From positions 37,207 through 101,206 of the forward strand of contig VTPC01091303.1 in assembly GCA_011009095.1 (NCBI GenBank): a stretch of DNA of 64,000 nucleotides. The letters are read 5' to 3'. Within the stretch, counting starts at the first letter, position 1. Each line of letters starts with the position of its first letter. Origin of the DNA: Ignelater luminosus (Eukaryota > Arthropoda > Insecta > Coleoptera > Elateridae). The position numbers were made by a program, and so were the translations under genes. The notes below the pieces were generated by a model. It saw nothing but the letters and a program-made list of their open reading frames with translations. It did no database searches and was not told the origin of the DNA. Shown here piece after piece: positions 35,700 through 46,515 of the stretch.

Positions 35700-35932
35700 G
35701 ACAGTAATTTCCACCTCTACGACCGCTATTCCGTTTATGACACATACTAGGAGAAAACGACCGTGCGCGCATATCGCAAGTTAGTCGTTCTTGAAACGCT
35801 GTAGTGAGTGCCTGTCAGAGACGGACAGTCAGTGTCTTGACACGCGTGACATTTGGCACACTTTTTTTTCTGTATTAAACTAACCCTGTGTTTCTATAAA
35901 AATTTCGCTGTTGTTGTGGAATGTTATTACAG
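35700..35932 (+). promoter_or_regulatory. CpG-rich promoter/5' UTR-like region with splice acceptor
   Basis: 35745-35855 has many CpGs (CGACCGTGCGCGCATATCG, GACACGCGTGAC) in an otherwise CpG-poor window, with TCAGT initiator-like sites near 35828. The segment ends in GTTGTTGTGGAATGTTATTACAG, a good 3' splice site, exactly before the ATG. The transcript may therefore have a separate 5' UTR exon, with the start site near 35750-35830. Confidence 0.5.
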
Positions 35933-36082
35933 ATGGATGCTAACTGCCCAAACGGGCGGACTTCTACCATGCCCGGTATTTTAGATTCACCAACACTTGC
36001 AAGAGTTGAACGTGCTATGTTAAGACATGAAGAAGGTGCCCATCGAGAAACAGCACTTCTTCAAAGACAAGCTTTTACTCAG
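35933..36082 (+). CDS. First coding exon of an unidentified host gene
   Basis: An ATG immediately after TTATTACAG opens exactly 50 codons, ending CAG at a donor (CAG then GTAGAG), phase 0. The protein starts MDANCPNGRTSTMPGILDSP and continues with the amphipathic stretch LARVERAMLRHEEGAHRE and a Gln-rich end. Base composition is clearly coding-like (GC well above the flanks, no low complexity). If not spliced, the frame stops four codons into the intron. I do not recognise the family. Later exons would lie to the right on the plus strand, but none was identified within the window, implying a very long first intron. Confidence 0.6.
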
Positions 36083-37289
36083 GTAGAGGATTTTTAAGTT
36101 ATTTTAGTTTAATCATACCATAATATTAAATAATAATTCAGAGTAAATCAAATCTTTAAATAAGAAGGAAATTTAATGTTTACTAATAATATTCACGTTT
36201 TGCTTTTGAAATATGGCCCGGAACATTTAATCAATTATTTCAAGATGTCATGCAAAATGCAAAAAGTGGGAATACTGATCGCGGTCATTATTTAAATTGT
36301 GTTGTATAAGCATTGTATAAACTTATCGGTATTTTGAAATCGACGTGATTGCTAACGTAATCTTCTTTACAACTGCAAATATTTTATGTTATTATGTATG
36401 GAGACTATCGGACTTTCCGAAAAAAAACCTTCCTCTACCGTTTAGTATTTCCAACTAAAGAAATTGCATGCAAAAGTTCATAAAAATGTAATGATACGGA
36501 AAGAGAGAAAAGTTGCATTATGCAAGTAATTTTGGTAAAAAATATTTTGCAATTGTAATTTGTTTATAATTTTAGAAAGGTAATTTCTTAATGTTTAGAG
36601 TTTATTGTTTATAATATTATTTTAAAACAAATTATATTAAATGAAGGGTTTCTTAATCTCATTTGCTTAATCATTGAACTGAACATTTTGGCTGTCTTTT
36701 GATGATTCTTATGATTTCATAGGTATGAAAGCAAACTTACTATATCACTAATAAAACAAATTAATACGATAATTATTATTATTGACTGTTCCACTTATCT
36801 TCTAAGAGCTTAGTGTTTGGTAAGTTTAATTACAGATTTAAAATTTCTCCTAAATGAAGGCTTCTCAAAATCACATTGATGTTACTCTTTTGCATTTAAA
36901 TTCTTATCAAATCACTAGGGTGACTTATCTCGGCAATCAATTGATGCTTAACAAAATTTTCAACTGATAACACTATTTTTGTAAAACCCTTCTTTCTCAT
37001 TTGGTCCTACTTTGCCGCTGAAATTCAATTTTTGATTATGGGCTGTATGAGCTTCGGTACCATGATACCTTTATTATATTTCATAATTTTAGCCTTAAAG
37101 TTAAAGGCTATGTTCCACCTAAATATTTGCTTTCAGGCTATCTAATTTCGACATCTAAATAACTACATTAATTGTCTGAAATAAATAAATCATTGAATCA
37201 GATATAATAAACACAAACTTGAGATCAGCCCACGGCTTTATTAGTCACAAGCAAACCAATGAATATAGTAGTAGAAGCTTAAAGCAGTC
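36083..37289 (+). other. Intron-like AT-rich sequence
   Basis: Follows the donor at 36083. No exon or repeat recognised. Confidence 0.45.
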
Positions 37290-37448
37290 ATGGGTGAAGA
37301 TGAGCAAACTGAAAGTATTTTTAATGATTTGAGCAAACTGGTAGCTGCAAAAGCAAAGCAAAACTTTACCGTTGATTTTGTTTTGTACAGATGGTTTCAC
37401 AATAATGACTTAAATAGAATTCACACGACTATTTCAAAATATGCATAG
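37290..37448 (+). CDS. Short open frame of unknown origin
   Basis: Fifty-two codons beginning MGEDEQTESIFNDLSKLVAA, then KAKQNFTVDFVLYRWFHNND. Composition is protein-like and the context CAGTCATGG is an acceptable start. No family recognised. It could be an exon of the gene starting at 35933, a transposon scrap or chance. Confidence 0.25.
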   Translation: MGEDEQTESIFNDLSKLVAAKAKQNFTVDFVLYRWFHNNDLNRIHTTISKYA

Positions 37449-37499
37449 TAGAAGGTTTTAATGAATCTTCAGAAGCAAGTCCAAAACGAATAAATAGGT

Positions 37500-37850
37500 G
37501 GACTGCAAAAGGCCCGGCGCGATGACAAAAACTTACTACATTATAAATTTCCACTTAGGCTTACCAAGATTCAGGATTCTGCAAAGACCTTGAACCTGCA
37601 GAAACCTAAAGGCTTGTAAGAACTTAGGATATTACAAGATCTCGTAGCTTTTGTAAAAACTCGAGGACTCATAAAGACTGTAGAACTTGCAAGAGCCCAT
37701 CACGAATAATAGTGGGCCTTATAAAAATCTCAATTTTCACAAAAACCACAGAATCGTCAAAAATTTAAAGGTTCGTAGAGACATAGGATCTTTCAAGAAT
37801 ACAAAGAGGTAGATAGTACTAACACAGCTTGTAGAAATTCTTGGGAAACT
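37500..37850. repeat. Degenerate minisatellite-like stretch
   Basis: Loose units of 18-22 bases recur with a TTNNAAGA core and a following ACTTAGGA/ACTNGAGGA phrase (for example CTGCAAAGACCTTG, TTGTAAGAACTTAGGA, GTAAAAACTCGAGGA, CTTGCAAGAGCC). Highly diverged. Confidence 0.4.
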
Positions 37851-39576
37851 TTTAAATGATTTATTTATGTAGAACATTATTGTTCTCTGTCTATTGGTAT
37901 GCGTTGGCAAAAAAGTTGATAGTTTTAATTTGTGATCTTGAACGGCTATGGTGGGTCAGCTATTGATCACAGGAAAAAGCTTCTCAACCTGAAACGAAAC
38001 CAGCTAGCGATAAACAATGCCCCACTGAAATGTCAAGAAGTCATAAACAGGTGTGTTAATTACCTTTGAAGGATCATACCTAGACCCAGAAGATTTTACT
38101 GTAAATTCTTTTTGGGAGAACTTAGAAGAATGTGGGATCTAATCTAAAGTTTGCAGTTTCTCCACTGATGCTAATTACTCAGTAAATCTTCTGACCATGG
38201 CACCTGTGATTCTCTTTATATCCAAACTCAATACCTACATATAGAGGTATGGAAAGATGTAAGCTCTAGTAATTCCGTGTTTGAGATGTTGTTAAACTCT
38301 TCTGTTGGAAGATTTCTGGTAAATATGAAGGTAGAGAGTTTCTGAAATGGAAAACATATATCGAGAACCAGTTCTATGGTGAATCCGCTACTGAATATCA
38401 CTGAAAAGCCATAGACAGAGTAAGATTTTGACTTTATGAGGCGTTGATATAAATTCCTGCTGATTCTATGAGTTCTCTCTTCTGTTTTAACAAGCCTCGC
38501 TTAGTTCAACATGGGCACGTTTTTCAAAAGAAAAAAGAGAGAGTTTGCAGAACTCAGAAGTCTTAATTATTCTCATTATGTTCATATGCAGAATGGTAAA
38601 CAAACCTACGACGCATTATAACTCAAAAAACAATATTACAGCAACGATTTTATGTTGAATCAAGTTCTTTCAATGTTGTAGTCATCCTTTCAGTTTTTTC
38701 TAACATCTACCTTGATTTTGTCGACAGCAAGATAAAAAGTACTAATTTTTACATTAGAACTTGTAAATTTAGAAACAGCAATGACATAATATTAATTTCA
38801 GACGTCCAAACCACGAAGATTAATACAAGACGTTCAAGGACGCTTGGTGTATAAATGCAAACTAGAAACAATGTGTGAAATTGTATTAAAGTGCCTTTAA
38901 TGTGTTTACAGAAAAGAGAATTTACAAGTCCAAATAGAGAAATTTTCCAAAATAAAACAATTTCAAATATTTTAAAAATTGTTTACTTTTACTATAGATT
39001 TCATGTATAAAATACTTCAGTGTGAAAGTTATTTTTATATAATTTCACGTAATTATGGTAATAACATATTATTCTTGTGTAGACTAAAAGAAAATACCCA
39101 GCTCGTTTTACAAAACCGTGCTCGTGATGGTATTCAGTTTTTTTTAATAACTACATATGATGAATTTTTAATGGAGATTTAGACTAGACTAACGTACCTT
39201 AAAGTTTTCAATTGGAAAAAGAAAAAACAAACTCGACTATATATTATGAAAAGTTCGTAGAAAAGTGTATTCTAAAATTTACCAACATCTGTGTTTAAAA
39301 GTTTTCGAAGCCTTTCTACTTAAAACTTTTATCGAAACTAACCACATCCAGCATTTGTGCGGCTGTGGGAGCTTTTAAAACAGCGTCAAAATTTAACCGA
39401 GAGATTGGAAGAATACTTTGACAACTATCGGTTTGTTTTGTTTCTTGCACAATTAAAACGTATCTAAAGTAAAATCTTTATAATAAGAAAATTTTTGGAA
39501 TCCAATCTGCAACACATGCTCCAATTAGGTTAATCTATTACTGATTGGGTGCTTTTGGAAAGTGAATCAGAAAATA
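37851..39576. other. Unassigned sequence
   Basis: Several short frames, none recognisable; no repeats seen. Confidence 0.45.
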
Positions 39577-40447
39577 TACAGGGTGATCATTTTAAAACTT
39601 CCCACCTTGAATAACTTTTTAATTAGTAAGATTTACAAAAATCGCTGAAACGCTTCAAGTTTGTTTTGGAGGGGGGCATTTAATAACCTACTCTAGTTAG
39701 TTGGGAAACTTTCACCCTCCCCCCCCCAACCGCTCCCACCCCAAGATTTTAAATGGCACTACCCCATGTATGATATATCTCAATCTTTTACACCAAAGAA
39801 AATCAAAATCGGCCCAACCGTTCGTGAACTAGAGATAAAAGTGTATTTAATTTAATCAACACATTTCTGTCTCTAGTTCACGAACGACTGAGCCGATTTT
39901 AATTTTATTTTGATGTAAAAGATTGAGAGTTTTATACCCTTTAAAATGATATATCACACATGGGGTAGTGCCATTTAAAGTTTTGGGATGGGAGTGGTTG
40001 GGGGGAGGGTGAAAGTTTCCCAAACTTTTAAATAGCACTACCCCATGTGTGATATATCATTTTAATGGGTATAAAATTCTCAATCTTCTACATCAAAGAA
40101 AATTAAAATCAGCCCAGCCGTTCGTGAATTAGAGACAGTAACATATTGATTGAATTAAATACATTTTTGCCTCTAATTCACAAACGGCTGAGTCGATTTT
40201 AATTTTCTTTAATGTAAAAGAATGAGAATTCTATACCCTTTAAAATGGTATATCACACATGGGGTAGTGCCATTTAAAGTTTTGGGGAGGGGGTGGCTGG
40301 AGGAGAGGGTGAAAGTTTTCTAACTGACTAGAGTAGATTATTAAATGTCCCCCTCCAAAACAAACTCGAAGCGTTTCAGCGATTTTTGATAATTTTACTA
40401 ATTAAAAAGTTATTCAAGGTGGGAAGTTTTAAAATGATCACTCTGTA
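39577..40447. mobile_element. Fold-back element built of alternating inverted arms
   Basis: The outer arms (39577-39715 and 40310-40447) are about 140-bp inverted copies with about 90 percent identity by eye, starting TACAGGGTGATCATTTTA and flanked by TA. The interior consists of four segments of about 150 bp in alternating orientation (about 39715-39865, 39866-40020, 40021-40150, 40151-40310). Each carries CACTACCCCATGT, a GATATATC block, TTTTGATGTAAAAGATTGAG-like sequence and CGTTCGTGAACTAGAGA in forward or reverse order, with C9 or G-rich tracts. No coding capacity. Confidence 0.85.
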
Positions 40448-43400
40448 TAGTAAAATGATCTGATTAATTTTTAGATTGATGTGTTTTTCGTTAATCTACA
40501 CGATTGGATTGTCTTTACAATTACACATTAATCTACAAATTCTATTAAGTAATGTTCCAAAGTACAATGTTGGTAAGATTGGACATTTTTTCGAACGTAG
40601 GAAAGCGGAGAATCTACACTTTTGAAGATGCTAAGCTTGTATTATTTAGGGACTCTCTTAGAAAACGCGCAGGCATTTGTAGAATGCTCACTAGAAATCC
40701 GATTTGTATACCACCACACCTTGTCTAAAGATTTTGGTACTCTAGGCCTAAAATCAGTTCCTATTGATTATGTTAGAATATACAGTTTGGTTATCAGTCT
40801 GTACGTCAGACACTGTACAGAGTAAAAAGACTTTGTCGTCTATTACCAAATACTGAACTACTGGATTGGGTATTATAAAAAAACGAAAACAGTAAGATTG
40901 CGTCTGAAGTACAGTGGAAACCCTGTCAACCTGCTCTACCGGGAAAAAAGACGATAAGAAATCTCGAAACCTTTTATTGGATTTTACATAAAGTCCTCTA
41001 TTCAATAATATTTTCAAAATCCATTAATGACACTTAAATTAGTTAAAGGATCGCGTTTGAAACAAAAATATTTAAATGGAATCTGCTCAGAAGCGAGGCC
41101 TTTAACTAATACCATGTGTGCCGTTTTACAGGAGTCTTTTCAGGATAAACTCACAGAAGAGAAATTGCCTTTTATCGAGAAGCATTTATTGAGGCTTCAA
41201 GTTATCAGGAATAAATTCACATAGAATAGGGTGAAATTGTCGAATGACGTGATATTCCTTTATCTTGCTGGGATTTAAAATTGTAATTTTCTCTAATTGC
41301 ATAGTACATCTGTCACAACAGGTATGCAATCTGAGAGTAAGAGCAATGGATTCTTGCCTTCATCCTTTCTAAGAGTTTTTGTCTTTGACTGATAAGCAGG
41401 CCAGGCCACAACCAAAATGAATAAAAAGAATCTGTAGCAAAAACAACGGTCTCAAGTCTCATCTCTATTCTTGACTAACCGTTTCTGAATTAAGAATTTT
41501 GGAGACGATAGAGCAAATTGTATCTATTTCATTTCATTTCAACAAAATCACATTCTTTTAGTTTTGACCTAGACTGACTCTTTTAAAAAATCTAATTTGT
41601 ATCTAACTCCCCGTGTTACGATTCTTCCGTGCTATTCGGTTATTTTCTCTCTTCTGGTAGTTCTGCCGTCCTGGCTGTTTTTTTATTGTTACCCATTCTC
41701 CGTCCAATACAGATTCATCATGCGTTTGGCATACACAAGCATTTAGCTGGACATTCCTATCGCTTGGCGGCTCGTCGTATTTCAATTAGAAATAAAACAT
41801 TTTGACACCCTGAACCGTAAAAGCTGTGCACTTTAGGGAAAAAAGTTTAATTTCTGCCAAGGATTTCGTTGCAAATTATTACATCTTGTTTTTGAGACAA
41901 CAATGAATTTGAGAGATATTAAAAAATCAAATTTCACTACCAAATCGCGCATTCTACGGGAAAAATGAAAGAGCAACTTTTTTTCCAAGCCGGCTTTGAT
42001 AAGGATATCAGACGTACGACTAAATAAAATAATAAGACACCTTAGAGTAACAGACATGCAAGAAATTCTCTCCCTTCTTTTTGGAATATTGAAAAAACAA
42101 GACATTTTGTATATGCCCCTTTTAACAAGTCCCTCAAAGCAATTACGATATTCGAAGAATTCTATTTCGAGTTTTTAGAATAATTTTGTATAGTAAAGAA
42201 ACATTCATATTGTTAGGGTAAGACTTTCAGAGGAGAAAGTGAATGTTTGACTCCCACGATCGGAAATTATTATCCAAACTTAAGTTTACAATGTTACTTA
42301 TTGTTGGGATTCAAATATTTATCTGTGTCAAGCACACTCAGCAAATTGCACACATGTAGTACATATTCATTTACCCTTTACAGCATTCAATAACTTTATT
42401 TACCAGCAAACATGCATGACCAACTAGTTTATTTACTGCTAAACACTCATCACGAAATTAGCAAACTTTATTTACTTTGAAATAAAGGACCAAATTTCTA
42501 ACCCGCATCCAACTAAAAGCTTTACAAACTTACGTTTCTCTGATTTTTAGTATTCTTTGATATCCATTCTAATTACACAGACGATGAAAGTTTTCAGCCG
42601 GTAGGGTAATATGATTATATACCATTATAAGCCCCTAGCGGTAGCTTTTAAGATTCATTTTACAACATTAATTACCTTTCTGACAAATTTTAACTAATTT
42701 CACCAGTGGAAAGAGAAAGAGTCGACACTGACTTATTTTTAAAGAAATCTAAAGTCCTATAAATTTCTCAGTAATAAATTTTAAAACCCAAAAGAACCGC
42801 TTGCCTTGCGTGCAGACTGCTATTCTAATTCACATCTGATTCATTACCAACTTTTTTTTTCGTTGCTCCAGGGTAAGCTAAACCCTAATATTTTACTTTG
42901 ATTTAGATCCTAATGCAAAAAAGTGTTAAATCGGCTTATCGTAACAATATAGTTTAAAAGAGATAAACCTACAATTTCCGCTTTCAAATGGTTTCTTAAG
43001 CATTATTACAGTTACTACTGCGGTTTGTAGTTTTCATTTATTGTCCTTATAGTATTATCAATGTATACCTTATGTCGATGTGTAATTGCATATTATTATT
43101 GCAAAATGGAAATGGAACCTGAGGCAATGCAGCTAAAACCTAGTTAACCACATCCTATTAATTTCCTTTATTGTGATTCAGAGGAATTGTTCTCATTGTT
43201 GTAGGATTTGAAATAATGACTAACTTAGGGCATTGAAACATACACATAATTTTTTTCTTACTTCGAACTGGATAAAAAGAGATCGTTTGCGATAACTTTT
43301 TAAGTATGGAAATTCTTTATTACAATCTTGGGCTTACGTTTTCTATATTTGAAAAAATGTTTCTTAATAACATAAAGTAAGAGTACAATAATTAACATTT

Positions 43401-43479
43401 GAAATAAAAATTGAGATGTTTGATTTATAAATAGTTTAGTCTATTCCGTACCAGAAGTTAAACCTAATTTATTTATTAA
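40448..43479. other. Three kilobases without an identifiable gene
   Basis: Many short frames on both strands, none with recognisable motifs. Confidence 0.5.
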
Positions 43480-44371
43480 TTTTGTTTTCGATTTGGATAT
43501 ACCACCTACTGGATCGTATGGCTTCGTGAATTTGATTTCAGGCCCAAACGCTCTCTTCCCAATTCTGAATGTAAAACTAACGTTTTAATAGCTTTCTTAT
43601 AAACTGAAATAACATCTCTGGTTTTAATTTGTATTCTCGTGAAACTTTAGTTAAATTGCTACACTTGTAACTGAGCAACCCTAAATCGATATCTAGAGCT
43701 AAATAATCAGTTATCCTTAGAATGAAGAGTGTTCCTTCTTGATCTATCATCCGTTTGTGTCTATCTATTAGATCAATAAGCTCCAGAAAGTCTTTAAATC
43801 ACAAAGTAATAATTTTTCTTGAGCGTTTACTTCTACAAAAGGTTCTCACAGAGTGCTAATGGTTTTGCTAATTCTTGTTTGAACCTTTTTGTTTTCAGAT
43901 TTCCTAATAGCAACGGGAGACAGAAATGCAATTTGATATTTGGGACACGTTTGTACAATCTTTAGAGTATTAAGTTTCTTTTGGTCACCTAAAGTACTTA
44001 ACTCAATTAAACGTTGGGTTTTTAACACTATTGGCACGATTGAAGAGCCATCTTTGAAGAACACTTAAGAAACGGAAAGAACTATCTTAGGCAGAATCCA
44101 TGGTTGAAGTTCTTTCTATCATATGGGAAAAAGTCTTGTCAATTTGCATTACAGATAGCAAAGCTCACCATACCCATTTAAAATATTTTATGCTTCTGGT
44201 ATAAATCTGACCGAAAATATTCAGGAATGCCAACTGATTCAAGTATGCTTCGTTAAGGGTCATCAATTCTGCAGAAACAAAGTTTGGCAATAACATTTTG
44301 TCTGGCTGCTTTGTTTGATTTTTAGCACTTGCAATTTTCCTATTATATGTTAATTGTTTTTCTATTGACAT
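43480..44371 (-). pseudogene. Unidentified repeat-encoded protein, copy A
   Basis: Minus-strand frames read, from 44371: KQPDKMLLPNFVSAELMTLN (frame 44371-44165), then from 44064 FKDGSSIVPIVLKTQRLIEL and SPVAIRKSENKKVQTRISKT, then, one shift later (43830-43600), EGTLFILRITDYLALDIDLG and VSREYKLKPEMLFQF. The same blocks occur in the same order in copy B at 49.5-50.9 kb on the other strand, so this is a dispersed element with coding capacity. I cannot name the family, and no catalytic motif is visible. Stops and shifts show it is inactive. Confidence 0.5.
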
Positions 44372-45579
44372 GATTTAACACAGCCTTTGCATACTATTTA
44401 TAACTCAGGTCATCTTTTTTAATAGATCTTTTGAATTGCTCTCGATTTACGTTCCGGATCATCTAAGTCTTGCTTCATTTTTAGCTAGATTATCTCAGCC
44501 AAACCATTTTAAAGTAAACGCTTACAATTTAGCTTTTTTATTTACTAAGGTTTGCTGACAGTACTCCAAAAGCTACAGAAAAGAAATTTTGGTATTTGCA
44601 CTGCTCTTAATATCATTTGATTGTGGTAGATTTGATGAACGGGTGCTTCTGTTATGTTTGGCAACAATTGGTAAAGGATGATTAATTAACAAATCATTTT
44701 TTTATCGACAAGTTCAAAAGTTGTAAAATGAAAGAGAAAATCTTTTGGCTTTGCAATTTTACAGTTAGGCCAAAATAATTTTACTGTAAAGTTGGACTTT
44801 CTTTTATAGAACAGGAATCTCCACAGATAAGATTGATATGGCCCCCGAGGATTCAATCCCAGACCCAAAGAATTTTATTAAACCTCCAGCTGAAGCTGTA
44901 TTGGTGGGTATTGGTTTGCTTGCGCTATTTGAGAGGACTCGTGCTTTGTGAGGATTTTGCTAAAAACTAAGAAAAAGTCTCTGAGTATATTAGAATAATT
45001 ACGCCAACTTTTAATGTGAAACTACAGAAAAAAATATTGAGGAGATGGTACATGTAATGTTTTGCTTTACTAGAAAGATTAAAGTGTTCAAGCATGACGG
45101 GCAAAGAAAATGTGACTTTCTTTAGTAGAGCTTTCAAGCACCATGCAGTATTTTGATTTAGATTTTCTTTTGGTGGTTTTGAACAGTAAGACAATAAATT
45201 TAGCTAAATACAGAGATAAAGACTCGTATTGGTCAATTTTCTTTAGTTCTGGCTGCTCAAAAACCAGGGACAAGTCAGTATATTCTTTATGTTTGTAACC
45301 TTAGGTCAAGCAAGGGTCTGTCTTAACAATTAGAACTCCATAACGTCAGATTGGTCATCTTAGATGGAATCCGGCAAGTGCTCTGCAAGGTTTTTCTGTT
45401 AAATACAGATCCCTACAACAACAAAATCGCTTCAAGCTTGGAGTCTTGTCATAGTTCGTATTTTCTCATTTCGCAGAACGCGTTTCCATTGCCTTTCCTA
45501 CCTCTTTTTTGCTATTTTTTTAAGGGAAGACACTTCATGTCTCAAGAGAAAAAAAGTCTGTACTGGCTATCAGAAAAGT
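44372..45579. other. Unassigned, possibly more of the same repeat
   Basis: Minus-strand frames at 44686-45273 have protein-like stretches (for example LVFEQPELKKIDQYESLSLY) but no recognised domain; they may extend copy A upstream. Confidence 0.35.
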
Positions 45580-46515
45580 ACAACGATAATTGTATAAGAA
45601 CACAGAAAAAAAAGCTGTTGTTAAAATTACAAAATCGTTGTAGTAAAAATGCTATCGTTGAAAACACCTCAATTGCAGTAAATACTATACTACGTCTGAC
45701 CCATTCTGTACTACAGCAATAGTAAATTTTAATGTTTTATTGTGGAAAAAACTTTTTAGTAAATTTTACTACATTGCTGTAATTCTTACTTTTACAATAT
45801 GGTTGAATTTACCAGGCAAAATAGTACGCATGTGCTTTACACAAGCATTAGTTAGAATCGACGAGTCGGGTCAGCCGTTCTTATGTTTGGACGGTGTTAT
45901 TAGATGGCGCTTTAGTATTCTCATGCTGTTAAATATTATACTTGATTAGTGTATAACTAGTGTGAAGCGGGAAGCATTGACTTGCATTATTCTTCACCGA
46001 TGGGTCCAAACAAAGATGAAACGATAGTTGGGACGTATGTTTAGTTAATGCTTGTACGAATTTTTATTTGTTCACAATATATGAATATCTAATGGTTGAT
46101 TGTCCTTTGTTTATGATAGATGTGTACTTGTTAAAATAGCATTCTGAGTTGTATAAAGAAAACACTCAAGTTAAGTAAAACTGTCTACCAATTTGTAGGA
46201 GTAATTATTACATAGTATTTAGTAAGTTTTACAAAGCCGTATTATTCAAAGGAATTAAACGTCATATTTACATAGAATTTAGTGTAAAATTAACTTTTAA
46301 ACCAGATATATTTACCAGCAGAACTGTAAAATTAACACTTCTAAGGAAAGTATATTCTACTGTAGTACCTGTGCAATTTTTACTACAAAATGTAGTTAAT
46401 GTTTTACAGCAATTTGTAGTATATTTTACATTCTACCAGTTACTACAATTGCTTGGTAAAATATACCGCAGCCTGTTGCTGTCACTATATTTACTACCGA
46501 TTGTAGTAGGTATCA
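45580..46515. repeat. Clustered GTAGTAAA/TTTACTAC motifs
   Basis: 45600-45830 and 46350-46515 contain many forward and inverted copies of TACTACA, ACAGCAAT and TAGTAAATTTTA, spaced 15-40 bases apart. The two clusters could be the sub-terminal repeats of one element of about 0.9 kb, but no clean terminal inverted repeat or duplication was found. Confidence 0.4.

Noticed and set aside
45351-45722. 123-codon plus-strand frame
   Set aside because: No motif. It overlaps the GTAGTAAA cluster and is rich in low-information residues; likely chance.
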